Shown here one piece after another: positions 46,493 to 54,904 of a stretch of 64,000 nucleotides of DNA. Below the pieces are notes generated by a model. That model was given only the letters and a program-made list of their open reading frames with translations. It made no database searches and had not been told where the DNA came from. This DNA comes from an uncultured Alphaproteobacteria bacterium (GTDB taxonomy: Bacteria; Pseudomonadota; Alphaproteobacteria; Micavibrionales; UBA1664). A program made the translations under genes and the position numbers. Each line of letters begins with the position of its first letter. The first letter of the stretch is position 1. The stretch lies in the NCBI GenBank assembly GCA_943789475.1, contig CALSUG010000002.1:124001-188000 (forward strand). Reading direction: 5' to 3'.

Positions 46493-46809
46493 CCTTATAA
46501 AATAATAATATATATTTTTAATAAGGTTATTGTTTATTTAGGGCCTGTTAATATCGTGGATAAAATGATTTTGAATGAAGTTATCCTCAACGTGGATAAA
46601 ATGCGGATTCAAATAACCCACCGAAATGATAACCCGTATTAATGCCATTTTAAACAGGGTTAAAATAGGTCATTTTTTATCCCAAAACAGATCATTTTTT
46701 ATTTTATTTATCCTCTGAATAACAGGGGATATTTTTACACTCAGGAACATACAAAAATAATCCACAAGGTTATTGGATAATTTATACAAATCATTACACT
46801 GATATTATC
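46493..46809. other. Candidate chromosomal replication origin (oriC)
   Basis: A 317-base gene-free, AT-rich stretch between hemE and a rightward gene. Seven sequences within about 230 bases resemble the DnaA box TTATCCACA: 46555-46563 and 46591-46599 (both TTATCCACG on the minus strand, inside a 13-bp direct repeat), 46581-46589 (TTATCCTCA), 46677-46685 (TTATCCCAA), 46708-46716 (TTATCCTCT), 46758-46766 (TAATCCACA) and 46772-46780 (TTATCCAAT, minus). A TTAA-N6-TTAA at 46650-46663 comes close to, but does not match, the CtrA site TTAA-N7-TTAA. A hemE-adjacent origin is established for Caulobacter and Rickettsia. The parS sites and the flip in gene direction support it. Confidence 0.75.
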
Positions 46810-47412
46810 ATGCCTTTAACATTTAAATTATTAAATGATTCTCAAAAAAAATCTTTTTTAAAGACATTAAAAACCATTAATCCAGAACATGGACTAGAAG
46901 AAAATCATGTTCAAATTATGTCACGAAAATTATCATTTGCACCAGATTGGGTTTATTACGAATGTGAAGATTATTCATCCGTTCCAAATAGGTTTCAATT
47001 TTATTTGAAAAATAACAAAGATATAAAATCGCTTAAATTTACTGATGATCCAATAAAAGATAATTGTGTGTCGGACATGGCATTGGATTTAACGGCGGAA
47101 ACGGTCATTGACTATTTAAATTATTATTACAAATTTTTTATTAAGGGTGCCTATAAACTTAAAGTTATTAAACAAACGGATGACGTAGATTGGCAAGATG
47201 ATTTAACACCAATGACACGTCAATCGCTTGATAAAGATTTATCTCAATATCCAAAAATTAAATCTGATGAAAAAGGTCTTTTTGTTGAAATTCCATGTGT
47301 TTTTCAATTTTCTATTATAATTATCTCATTTTTTATTACACATGATGGATTAATAGAAATTCAAGATAAACAAAGCCTTGCGGATGATTTGCCCCTCAAA
47401 TCATTACCATAA
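46810..47412 (+). CDS. Unknown protein next to the candidate origin
   Basis: 200 residues, no family recognised. Acidic and aromatic-rich. It opens PLTFKLLNDSQKKSFLKTLK, with PDWVYYECEDYSSVPNRFQFYL in the N-terminal half and a hydrophobic stretch near the end (about 160-178, FQFSIIIISFFITHDG) that is more like buried beta strands than a membrane helix. It occupies the place across the origin from hemE. The frame is open, codon use matches the neighbours, and the next gene follows after 157 bases. Confidence 0.75.
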   Translation: MPLTFKLLNDSQKKSFLKTLKTINPEHGLEENHVQIMSRKLSFAPDWVYYECEDYSSVPNRFQFYLKNNKDIKSLKFTDDPIKDNCVSDMALDLTAETVIDYLNYYYKFFIKGAYKLKVIKQTDDVDWQDDLTPMTRQSLDKDLSQYPKIKSDEKGLFVEIPCVFQFSIIIISFFITHDGLIEIQDKQSLADDLPLKSLP

Positions 47413-47457
47413 TGTATTTATAATTCATTAACTATTTGAAAAACTTATAAAAATTTA

Positions 47458-47486
47458 GGATTTGTTAGGGTTTTCCTAGCAAATTG
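47458..47486 (+). terminator. Possible terminator hairpin after the origin-adjacent gene
   Basis: ATTTGTTAGG and CCTAGCAAAT pair with one G-U around a five-base loop. The T-rich stretch after it is broken (TGTTAATGTCTTTTC), so function is uncertain. Confidence 0.3.
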
Positions 47487-47530
47487 TTAATGTCTTTTCA
47501 GTAATCTGAATAGGTAAGAAATAAATATAT

Positions 47531-47552
47531 GAGGTTTAAATAGGGAAACCTC
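47531..47552 (+). promoter_or_regulatory. Hairpin next to the ribosome site of the following gene
   Basis: GAGGTTT and AAACCTC are perfect complements around an eight-base loop and end seven bases before an AAGGGA ribosome site of the gene at 47570. It could act on mRNA stability or translation. Confidence 0.35.
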
Positions 47553-47569
47553 GCATAAGGGAAAAAACA

Positions 47570-48784
47570 ATGGATAATCAAGTTTGGGATACAGATTTTA
47601 GTTATAATGGACCACAAGCGGTAAAAATATCATGCCATGCGGGTGATTTTTCTCAACGTGCGATGTGCAATATGATTGGTGACCAACCATTATTTTATAT
47701 TGATGATTCTGCAGAAGAAGATTTTAATTTAGATGAATTATTAATGATTGACGGGCTTAGCGCTCGTGACGAAAAAATGATTGATGATATGCGCGCAAAA
47801 ATGCAGGCGTATGATAAATCGGCACAATTGTTATCCGAAATGAAAATCACAGAATTGGACGATCATTTTAATGCATTCCTAAATGATAAAGTTGAAACAA
47901 TAACTTTGGACGGTATGTTGTCATTTGCAAATCAAAGTGGAACTTTTAAATCCTATTATGATTTTGTTACAAAGGCTGGAATTACACTATCTTTGGATGA
48001 TAAAATTGAAACTAGTTTTTTTGATAAAAAATTAAACACAATTTCAATTAATCCAAATATGGATATTCAAAATGCAACAATCTCAACGTTAAAATCAATG
48101 CGTTTGGTTTGGTTACAAAAACAAGGTGCCTTAATCAACCCATTGGCATTTCAACCAGAACAAGCAATTTTAATTAATCGGATGATTGCCGCCGATAATG
48201 ATATCGCATCAATTGCAATGATGTGGGATATGAAATTGGCAGGTCACGAGGATATGTGGAATCACACAATGGCTGGATCAAATTATGATTTATGTTCCGC
48301 CTATGCCTTAGAAGCGATGACAGATTTCCGCGCTATTAAATCTGGCTTGGCCTTACGCGCAACATTTGAAAAATGGTTTATTTCTGGCCGTTGTAAATCA
48401 CACGACAGATCAATTATCCAAACAATGATGGGTAAACACACAGACATTCAAATCAATCACGAAGATACATCCCGTACGGTTGCATTAGATGTTATTTCCG
48501 CAATGGGACGTCGTCCACAAGGCGATAATTACTTATCTTCAATTGCGGTTCAAATTATGAATGACGGATTATTTAATGATGTTCGTGACCGTTCAAACGC
48601 TAATTTCCTATGGTTTATAACATTCGAGCGTCGTATGTCAGAAATGGAACAAGAATTGCAAAGAGATGACAAAGAGGAAAAAGAAAATGTCATATCAATG
48701 CCAAATCAAGATACAGAATCCACACCCATTGACGGAGATCATAAAGCGTCTGTCTTCTTTTTGGATCATTTCCGCGCAGGGTAA
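47570..48784 (+). CDS. Unknown protein, tandem paralogue A
   Basis: 404 residues, cytoplasmic by composition, no family recognised with certainty. Opens MDNQVWDTDFSYNGPQAV. A core around 195-290 (QAILINRMIAADNDIASIAMMWDMKL, quoted here in part; then LRATFEKWFISGRCKSHDR) clearly matches the next gene's product (HIGRICVADTHVHKIMTAWD; AIAFNTWFSGSDRLRDCDHD). The C-terminus is charged. AAGGGA lies before the ATG. The pair stands where alphaproteobacteria often have maf and aroE, between the origin and the PEP synthase/PPDK regulator. No catalytic motif can be assigned. Confidence 0.75.
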   Translation: MDNQVWDTDFSYNGPQAVKISCHAGDFSQRAMCNMIGDQPLFYIDDSAEEDFNLDELLMIDGLSARDEKMIDDMRAKMQAYDKSAQLLSEMKITELDDHFNAFLNDKVETITLDGMLSFANQSGTFKSYYDFVTKAGITLSLDDKIETSFFDKKLNTISINPNMDIQNATISTLKSMRLVWLQKQGALINPLAFQPEQAILINRMIAADNDIASIAMMWDMKLAGHEDMWNHTMAGSNYDLCSAYALEAMTDFRAIKSGLALRATFEKWFISGRCKSHDRSIIQTMMGKHTDIQINHEDTSRTVALDVISAMGRRPQGDNYLSSIAVQIMNDGLFNDVRDRSNANFLWFITFERRMSEMEQELQRDDKEEKENVISMPNQDTESTPIDGDHKASVFFLDHFRAG

Positions 48785-48800
48785 TGATAGGCATAATTTA

Positions 48801-49631
48801 ATGTTAAATGATAAAGTACATAATGTTGTTCTGAATAAGAATGATGATATTTTTGCCGATTATCACAATGATATTGTGGGTGATTGGACCGTTGAATTTG
48901 ATGATTTAAACGATATTGGATTTGACCTTGATATTGAAAACAGCACTCTCATTTTAAATAGCTATGGTTTAAAACCAGATATCGCGATGCGATCACACTA
49001 TTATCGCCCACAAATTCATTTGGCGATGATTGAATCACTACGCATGATCCGTCATGTTGAATGGTTGGATGGGACATTAGAACGTTATCATCCCGCGGAT
49101 ATTGTCCATATTGGTCGTATTTGTGTGGCCGACACACATGTCCATAAAATCATGACCGCATGGGATATAAAATGCGAAGGAGACGACGCGTTATGGAAAC
49201 ATATATTATGTAGTGATCATGCGGATATGGCATTGGCTTATGAAAAAGGATTGGAAAAAGATTTAACAGTGGAACAATCGATGGCCATTGCATTTAACAC
49301 ATGGTTTTCAGGTTCAGACAGATTACGAGATTGTGATCATGATGTGTTGAATTTGATGGACAATATGTTGGATGAAAACACTAATTTCGGGAACAAAAAA
49401 ATCAAATCTTATATTGTTAATGCCTTAACAATGATTGTTGGCGAGGATTCATCCTATATTGATAAAATGTTACAAGATGATGTGACGTTCAATCCGTATT
49501 ACCGCGATATACAAGACCCAATTAACCAATCATATCTATCACAAATCGTTAATGATATGAACAAAACACGCGTTGGCGGACTTGTTTTTCAAGATAGTGA
49601 CCTTGCATCACGTTTTGCCATTTGTGATTAG
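48801..49631 (+). CDS. Unknown protein, tandem paralogue B
   Basis: 276 residues from the ATG at 48801; the open frame further upstream overlaps the previous gene in another frame and is not similar to anything. It shares with paralogue A the block RICVADTHVHKIMTAWDIKCEG, then a Trp-His pair (LWKHIL versus MWNHTM) and an FNTWFSGSDRLRDCDHDV segment, but lacks its N-terminal 130 residues and C-terminal tail. Probably an old tandem duplication with one copy shortened. Function unknown. Confidence 0.72.
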   Translation: MLNDKVHNVVLNKNDDIFADYHNDIVGDWTVEFDDLNDIGFDLDIENSTLILNSYGLKPDIAMRSHYYRPQIHLAMIESLRMIRHVEWLDGTLERYHPADIVHIGRICVADTHVHKIMTAWDIKCEGDDALWKHILCSDHADMALAYEKGLEKDLTVEQSMAIAFNTWFSGSDRLRDCDHDVLNLMDNMLDENTNFGNKKIKSYIVNALTMIVGEDSSYIDKMLQDDVTFNPYYRDIQDPINQSYLSQIVNDMNKTRVGGLVFQDSDLASRFAICD

Positions 49632-49657
49632 GCAAATTGCGGTATAAAGTTAAGGGT

Positions 49658-50518
49658 ATGAAACCCAATAAAAATTCATTTTATATTCATTTAGTGTCCG
49701 ATTCAACGGGGTCAACTTTGCAAGGGTTGGCGCGTGCGTGTTTGGCACAATTTGAAGGGGTTGAACCAAAAGAAAAATTTTGGAATTTAATCCGAACATC
49801 CGAACAAATTGAAATGGTGTTGGATGGTATTGCGGATGAACCAGGTCCCGTTTTAATGACCCTTGTTGATCCAAATTTACGATCACAAATTCGTGAGGGG
49901 TGTCGCAAGATGAAATTACCGTGCGTACCTGTTCTTGACCCTGTGTTAAGCGGTTTATCATCCTATTTAGGGATGGAGGGGTTAAACATGCCTGGCCTAC
50001 AACATAAAATGGATGATGCTTATTTCGAAAGAATTGATGCGTTGGATTTTGCGCTTCAACATGATGATGGACAGGCGCTGGACGGTTTGGACAATGCGGA
50101 TATTGTTTTGGTTGGTGTATCGCGTACATCAAAAACACCAACATCGATTTACCTTGCCAATCGTGGGTTTAAAACGGCGAATATTCCCTTGGTGCCTAAT
50201 GTTAATATTGATGACAGTTATTTTTCATACACGAAACCGCTCTATATTGGATTAACTGAATCCCCAAAACGACTACTTGAAACGCGTCGTAATCGATTGT
50301 TAGAGGAAGGACAGGACGAAAGCGCCTATCGCGATAATCTATATTTGGACGAAGATGCGATTAGTGACGAAATAAAGGATGCGCGGAAATTATTTTCATC
50401 ACATGGTTGGCCGGTGATTGATGTGACAAAGCGTTCGATTGAGGAAACGGCATCCGAAATTATTACAATTTATCAACGTAACCGTCATAAACGGACGGGG
50501 GTATTGCCGTTGTCATGA
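49658..50518 (+). CDS. ppsR: PEP synthase/PPDK regulatory kinase-pyrophosphorylase (DUF299)
   Basis: Bifunctional enzyme that phosphorylates (with ADP) and dephosphorylates a Thr of PEP synthase or pyruvate phosphate dikinase, controlling gluconeogenic carbon flow. 286 residues. Opens FYIHLVSDSTGSTL and carries the P-loop-like GVSRTSKTPTSIYLANRG, both typical. The ATG at 49658 follows AAGGG closely; a TTG at 49637 is less likely. It overlaps coaE by four bases, the standard neighbourhood near an alphaproteobacterial origin. Confidence 0.94.
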   Translation: MKPNKNSFYIHLVSDSTGSTLQGLARACLAQFEGVEPKEKFWNLIRTSEQIEMVLDGIADEPGPVLMTLVDPNLRSQIREGCRKMKLPCVPVLDPVLSGLSSYLGMEGLNMPGLQHKMDDAYFERIDALDFALQHDDGQALDGLDNADIVLVGVSRTSKTPTSIYLANRGFKTANIPLVPNVNIDDSYFSYTKPLYIGLTESPKRLLETRRNRLLEEGQDESAYRDNLYLDEDAISDEIKDARKLFSSHGWPVIDVTKRSIEETASEIITIYQRNRHKRTGVLPLS

Positions 50519-51099
50519 GGATTATTGGTTTAACAGGGTCAATCGGGATGGGTAAATCGGTATTGGCAAACCAGTGGCGGTCGATTGGTGTACCTGTCCA
50601 TGATGCGGATGCATGCGTACATGATTTAATGACCCCAAATGGAGATGCATTTGATGCGATTATGACGACATTTCCTGATGTCATTATAAATGGCGAAATT
50701 GATCGGAAAGCCTTGGGTAAACGTGTTTTTAATGATTCTGAAAAGCGTAAAATTTTGGAAAATATCATTCATCCATTGGTGCGCGCACGTTCAAACCAAT
50801 TCATATCATTATGTCGTAAACGACGCATACCTGTATGTGTATTGGATATTCCATTATTATTTGAAACGGGACGTGATATGGATATGGACAGTGTTATATG
50901 CGTATCCGCCCCATCATGGGTTCAAAAAAGACGCGTTTTGGCACGCCCAAACATGACACAAGAAAAATTTAAATCGATTGTCAGCGCGCAAATTCCTGAT
51001 TATCGTAAACGATGTTTAAGTGATCATGTAATTATTTCCGCACGCGGAAAACGTCACACATTAAACACAATAAAAAGAATAAAAAACAATGAGCGATAA
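50515..51099 (+). CDS. coaE: Dephospho-CoA kinase
   Basis: Last step of coenzyme A synthesis. 194 residues. P-loop GLTGSIGMGKS, then DADACVHDL and the lid segment, with LVRARSNQF and LDIPLLFETG present. Overlaps the PpsR gene by four bases and the following amidotransferase gene by 11. Confidence 0.95.
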   Translation: MRIIGLTGSIGMGKSVLANQWRSIGVPVHDADACVHDLMTPNGDAFDAIMTTFPDVIINGEIDRKALGKRVFNDSEKRKILENIIHPLVRARSNQFISLCRKRRIPVCVLDIPLLFETGRDMDMDSVICVSAPSWVQKRRVLARPNMTQEKFKSIVSAQIPDYRKRCLSDHVIISARGKRHTLNTIKRIKNNER

Positions 51100-51805
51100 A
51101 AAACAAGTTTGGGCAATACAACATATCGGATATGAGGATTTAGGATCATTTGAAAATGTTTTAAAATCACGCGGATTCGAAGTTAAATATTTTTGTTCAC
51201 GGCATGTTGATTACAAGGCTATGTTTGCCGCCGATCCAGATCTATTAATTGTTTTGGGTGGTCCGATGAGTGTGCATGACGTGGAAAATCATCCATGGAT
51301 TGAACATGAACAACGATTTATCGAGGAACGCATTGCGACCGAAAAACCATTGATGGGTATATGTTTTGGTGCACAAATCATTGCACAAGCGTTGGGCGCA
51401 AATTCTTATGTTGGAAAACAAGGTAAAGAAATAGGTTGGTCAAAAATAACTGTGAATGTAGATGGTCAAAAGACCCCATTTCGACATCTTGATGGATCAT
51501 TGACCCATATGATGCATTGGCATGGTAATACATTTGATTTGCCTGATGGTGCGGTTTTATTGGCCTCATCCGATAAATACCATAAACAAGCATACAGTTA
51601 CGGTGACCATATTTTTTGTATGCAATGTCATCCAGAAGTCACAGAAGCGAAATTGCGACTATGGTATAGCTCGGGCGCATCAGAAATAGAAGAAGTCGGA
51701 TTAACTATCGATAAAATGAAGGCGGACGCACACACGTACAATGAACGTTTGTCGGATCAAGCCGCACTTTTCCTTAATGAATGGTTGGATGAACAAGGGT
51801 TATAA
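51089..51805 (+). CDS. Class I glutamine amidotransferase (GMP synthase-like domain)
   Basis: 238 residues, a free-standing GATase1 domain. Catalytic Cys92 in GICFGAQ, His181 and Glu183 in CHPEV, and an oxyanion strand with VLGGPMSVHD. Such proteins release ammonia from glutamine or hydrolyse gamma-glutamyl compounds; no synthetase partner is encoded beside it. It lies between coaE and dnaQ, overlapping coaE by 11 bases, and probably is cotranscribed. Confidence 0.9.
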   Translation: MSDKKQVWAIQHIGYEDLGSFENVLKSRGFEVKYFCSRHVDYKAMFAADPDLLIVLGGPMSVHDVENHPWIEHEQRFIEERIATEKPLMGICFGAQIIAQALGANSYVGKQGKEIGWSKITVNVDGQKTPFRHLDGSLTHMMHWHGNTFDLPDGAVLLASSDKYHKQAYSYGDHIFCMQCHPEVTEAKLRLWYSSGASEIEEVGLTIDKMKADAHTYNERLSDQAALFLNEWLDEQGL

Positions 51806-51807
51806 AT

Positions 51808-52497
51808 ATGCGTGAAATTGTAATGGATACCGAAACAACAGGAATGGACCCATATGAGGGTCATCGCATTGTTGAAATTGGATGTGTGGAAACGATCAAT
51901 CATATTCCAACGGGAAATAACCTGCATATTTATATTAATCCCGAGCGTGATGTTCCGGCCGAAGTTGTTGCGGTTCACGGCCTGACCGAAGAATTTTTGA
52001 AAGATAAAAAAACATTTGCGGAAACGTACCATGAATTTTTGGAATTTATCGGTAAGGACAAACTGGTCATTCATAACGCCGATTTTGATATGAAATTCAT
52101 TAATCATCATTTGGGTGAAATGGGCGCCGCCCCTATCCCATCAACACAAGTGATTGATAGTTTGAAAATCGCGCGTAAAAAATTCCCTGGTTCGCCCGCA
52201 TCATTGGACGCATTGTGTAAACGATTTCACGTTGATAATTCGAACCGTACGCTTCACGGGGCGCTGCTCGATTCTGAAATTCTGGCCGAGGTTTATCTGG
52301 AATTACTGGGTGGTCGTCAAACGGGTTTGACATTGGATAATGCGGATATGGGGTCAGGTACGGGTGATTTAACCGCACAATCAAGTGAACCAAAGAAAAA
52401 ACGTGAACCACGCGTTTTTGATATTCCTACGGATGAATTGGACGCGCATAATAAAATGATTGAAACATTAGGCGATAAAGCCGTTTGGAATAAATAA
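51808..52497 (+). CDS. dnaQ: DNA polymerase III epsilon subunit (proofreading exonuclease)
   Basis: 3'-5' proofreading subunit of the replicase. 229 residues. Exo I motif with Asp7 and Glu9 (VMDTETTGMDP), VIHNADFDMKF for Exo II, and LHGALLDSEIL with the His-Asp pair for Exo III. The C-terminal tail, which binds the alpha subunit in other bacteria, is present. Two bases separate it from the amidotransferase gene. Confidence 0.95.
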   Translation: MREIVMDTETTGMDPYEGHRIVEIGCVETINHIPTGNNLHIYINPERDVPAEVVAVHGLTEEFLKDKKTFAETYHEFLEFIGKDKLVIHNADFDMKFINHHLGEMGAAPIPSTQVIDSLKIARKKFPGSPASLDALCKRFHVDNSNRTLHGALLDSEILAEVYLELLGGRQTGLTLDNADMGSGTGDLTAQSSEPKKKREPRVFDIPTDELDAHNKMIETLGDKAVWNK

Positions 52498-52538
52498 CGC
52501 TATGTTTCGTGTGATGGGTTGGATAAACTAAACCCATC

Positions 52539-54860
52539 ATGGATCAACTTATCTCACCCGACCGATTATTATCTTATTTACAAGACATCAATACGCCAAT
52601 GACCAAGAAGGATTTGGCCAAGGCCTTTGGTTTAAAAGGCAGTGATCGCATTATGTTGAAAGAGGCCATCCGTGATTTGATGGATTCCGGTCAAATTCAA
52701 AAAACGGCACAAAAAACATATGCGTTGGCAGGTGATGATAATATTCCTGCCGTGGCGGTATTTCAGGTCACAGAAGTGAGCTTGGATGGTGAGGTTTACG
52801 CTCGTCCCATTGAAAATGCGGATTTAGAAAAAAAATTAACGGATCCTATTTTAATTGATGTGCGTGGTAAAAAATCATGCGGTGCGAATGATCGTATTTT
52901 GGTGAAATTAAAAACGATTGATGATGGCGAAATTATCGGATTATTAATGCGTACACTGGGCGAGGTTGTGACAAAAACGATTTGTGGTCGCGCGGTTCAA
53001 ACGCAAAAGGGATGGATCGTTGAACCTGTTAACAAATCTGATCGTGACACGTACAGATTATCAAATCCATCGGATGATTTAATTGACGGTCATTTGGTCG
53101 AGGTTGAATTAGAGCAAGAAAGTGGTCGTGGCTCGCTTCGTAAATCGGTTGCAAAATTGAAATCAATCATTGGGCATGATGATGATCCAAAGGCGATATC
53201 GTTGATCGCGATGTTTGAAAAAGGCCTTGTGCCTGAATTCTCCGATAATGTTATCGAAGAAACAAAGGGTATGACCGTTCCTGAACTGAGAAATCGTGAA
53301 GATTTGCGTGATATTCCTCTTGTCACTATTGATGGTGCGGACGCGCGCGATTTTGATGATGCGGTATTTGCGGAAAAAACTGATGATGGCGGATTTCATA
53401 TTATTGTCGCGATTGCCGATGTGTCGCATTATGTTCGTGAAGGAACTGAATTAGCCAAGGAAGCATACAAACGTGGAAATTCAACCTATTTCCCGGATCG
53501 TGTTGTACCGATGTTGCCCGAGGCTTTGTCTAACGATTTATGCTCGCTTCGCCCGCACGAAGAACGCGCCTGTATGGGGTTTCATTTATATACTGATAAT
53601 CAGGGTATTTTAAAAAAATGGCGACCATTCCGCGGATTGATGAAATCGCATGCACGATTGATTTATGAACAGGTACAGGCCGCATTTGATGGTGTGATCG
53701 ATGATAAAACGGCGCCGTTGTTGGATGATGTTTTGAAACCAATGCATGCGGCCTTTAAAATGTTGGAAAAGGCCAGGTCAAAACGTGGTGCGTTGGACAT
53801 TGATATGCCCGAACGCCAAATTATGATTGATGACACGGGCACAATGACTGGTGTTCAACTACGTGCGCGATTTGATGCACATAAAATGATCGAAGAATTC
53901 ATGATCTTGGCCAATGTCGCGGCAGCCGAGGCTTTGGAGGCAAAATCAGCGCCATGCATCTACCGTATTCATGATCAACCAGACAGCGAACGTATTGATA
54001 ACGCATCAAATTTTTTGGAAGGATTTGGTATTAATTTGGCCAAGGGGAATGTCCCAAAACCCATCGTATTGAATAGCATTTTGAAAAAGGTCGAAGGTGA
54101 AGACCACGCACACTTGGTCAATGAAGTTGTTTTACGATCACAATCACAAGCGGTTTATAGTCCGGATAACGTTGGGCATTATGGTTTGGCATTATCAAAA
54201 TATGCACATTTCACATCCCCTATTCGTCGTTATGCCGATTTGATCGTGCATCGATCAATTATTAATGCCTATGGATTAGGTGATGGTGGGTTAACCGAAA
54301 CGGAAAGCGTGACCATTGGCGAAATTTCCGATCATATTTCAAAAACTGAACGGAACTCTATGGTCGCGGAACGATCCGCGGTTGATCGGTTCACCGCATC
54401 ATATTTGGAAACACGTACGGCACAGGAATTTACGGGTCGTATATCGGGTGTTACCCATTTTGGATTGTTTGTACGATTGGATGAAAATGGCGCGGATGGT
54501 TTGATACCGATTAAAACATTGCCCGATGATTATTATGAACATGTTGAGAAGGCGCATGCTTTGATTGGTCGTCGGACAAAACGAATTTTCCGTCTATGTG
54601 CGCCTGTACGTATCATGATCCGCGAGGCGGATCGATTGACAGGATCATGCATATTGGCACTTGTCCCTGGACAAACCAGTGCGGATATCCCCGGATTTTT
54701 TGGTGCGCATGATGTGTTACCAAAACAAGGATCGCGTGGTCACCGTGATGGTGGTAAAAATTTTAGAGGTAAATCATCAAAATCTAGTGAGGATAAAAAA
54801 CCGTTCAAGAAAAAGAAAAAAACAACACCAAAGCATAAAAAGAAAAAGACAGCAAAATAA
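52539..54860 (+). CDS. rnr: Ribonuclease R
   Basis: Processive 3'-5' exoribonuclease that degrades structured RNA. 773 residues. N-terminal winged helix (about 10-65), cold-shock domains, an RNB catalytic domain with the metal-binding run TIDGADARDFDDAVFAE, an S1 domain near 640-725 (GRISGVTHFGLFVRL), and a Lys-rich tail. Length and layout are those of RNase R rather than RNase II. Confidence 0.95.
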   Translation: MDQLISPDRLLSYLQDINTPMTKKDLAKAFGLKGSDRIMLKEAIRDLMDSGQIQKTAQKTYALAGDDNIPAVAVFQVTEVSLDGEVYARPIENADLEKKLTDPILIDVRGKKSCGANDRILVKLKTIDDGEIIGLLMRTLGEVVTKTICGRAVQTQKGWIVEPVNKSDRDTYRLSNPSDDLIDGHLVEVELEQESGRGSLRKSVAKLKSIIGHDDDPKAISLIAMFEKGLVPEFSDNVIEETKGMTVPELRNREDLRDIPLVTIDGADARDFDDAVFAEKTDDGGFHIIVAIADVSHYVREGTELAKEAYKRGNSTYFPDRVVPMLPEALSNDLCSLRPHEERACMGFHLYTDNQGILKKWRPFRGLMKSHARLIYEQVQAAFDGVIDDKTAPLLDDVLKPMHAAFKMLEKARSKRGALDIDMPERQIMIDDTGTMTGVQLRARFDAHKMIEEFMILANVAAAEALEAKSAPCIYRIHDQPDSERIDNASNFLEGFGINLAKGNVPKPIVLNSILKKVEGEDHAHLVNEVVLRSQSQAVYSPDNVGHYGLALSKYAHFTSPIRRYADLIVHRSIINAYGLGDGGLTETESVTIGEISDHISKTERNSMVAERSAVDRFTASYLETRTAQEFTGRISGVTHFGLFVRLDENGADGLIPIKTLPDDYYEHVEKAHALIGRRTKRIFRLCAPVRIMIREADRLTGSCILALVPGQTSADIPGFFGAHDVLPKQGSRGHRDGGKNFRGKSSKSSEDKKPFKKKKKTTPKHKKKKTAK

Positions 54861-54904
54861 CCACTGTCTTGTCATACCATAATGAAGCACATAGACTTAT
54901 CGTT

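Noticed and set aside
48666..48800. Longer N-terminus for the second tandem paralogue
   Set aside because: The extra 45 codons lie inside the preceding gene in another frame and are not similar to the first paralogue; the ATG at 48801 is a better start.
54847..54870. AAGACAG/CTGTCTT repeat after rnr as a terminator
   Set aside because: Loop is long, stem is seven pairs and partly inside the rnr end, and the T tract is poor.
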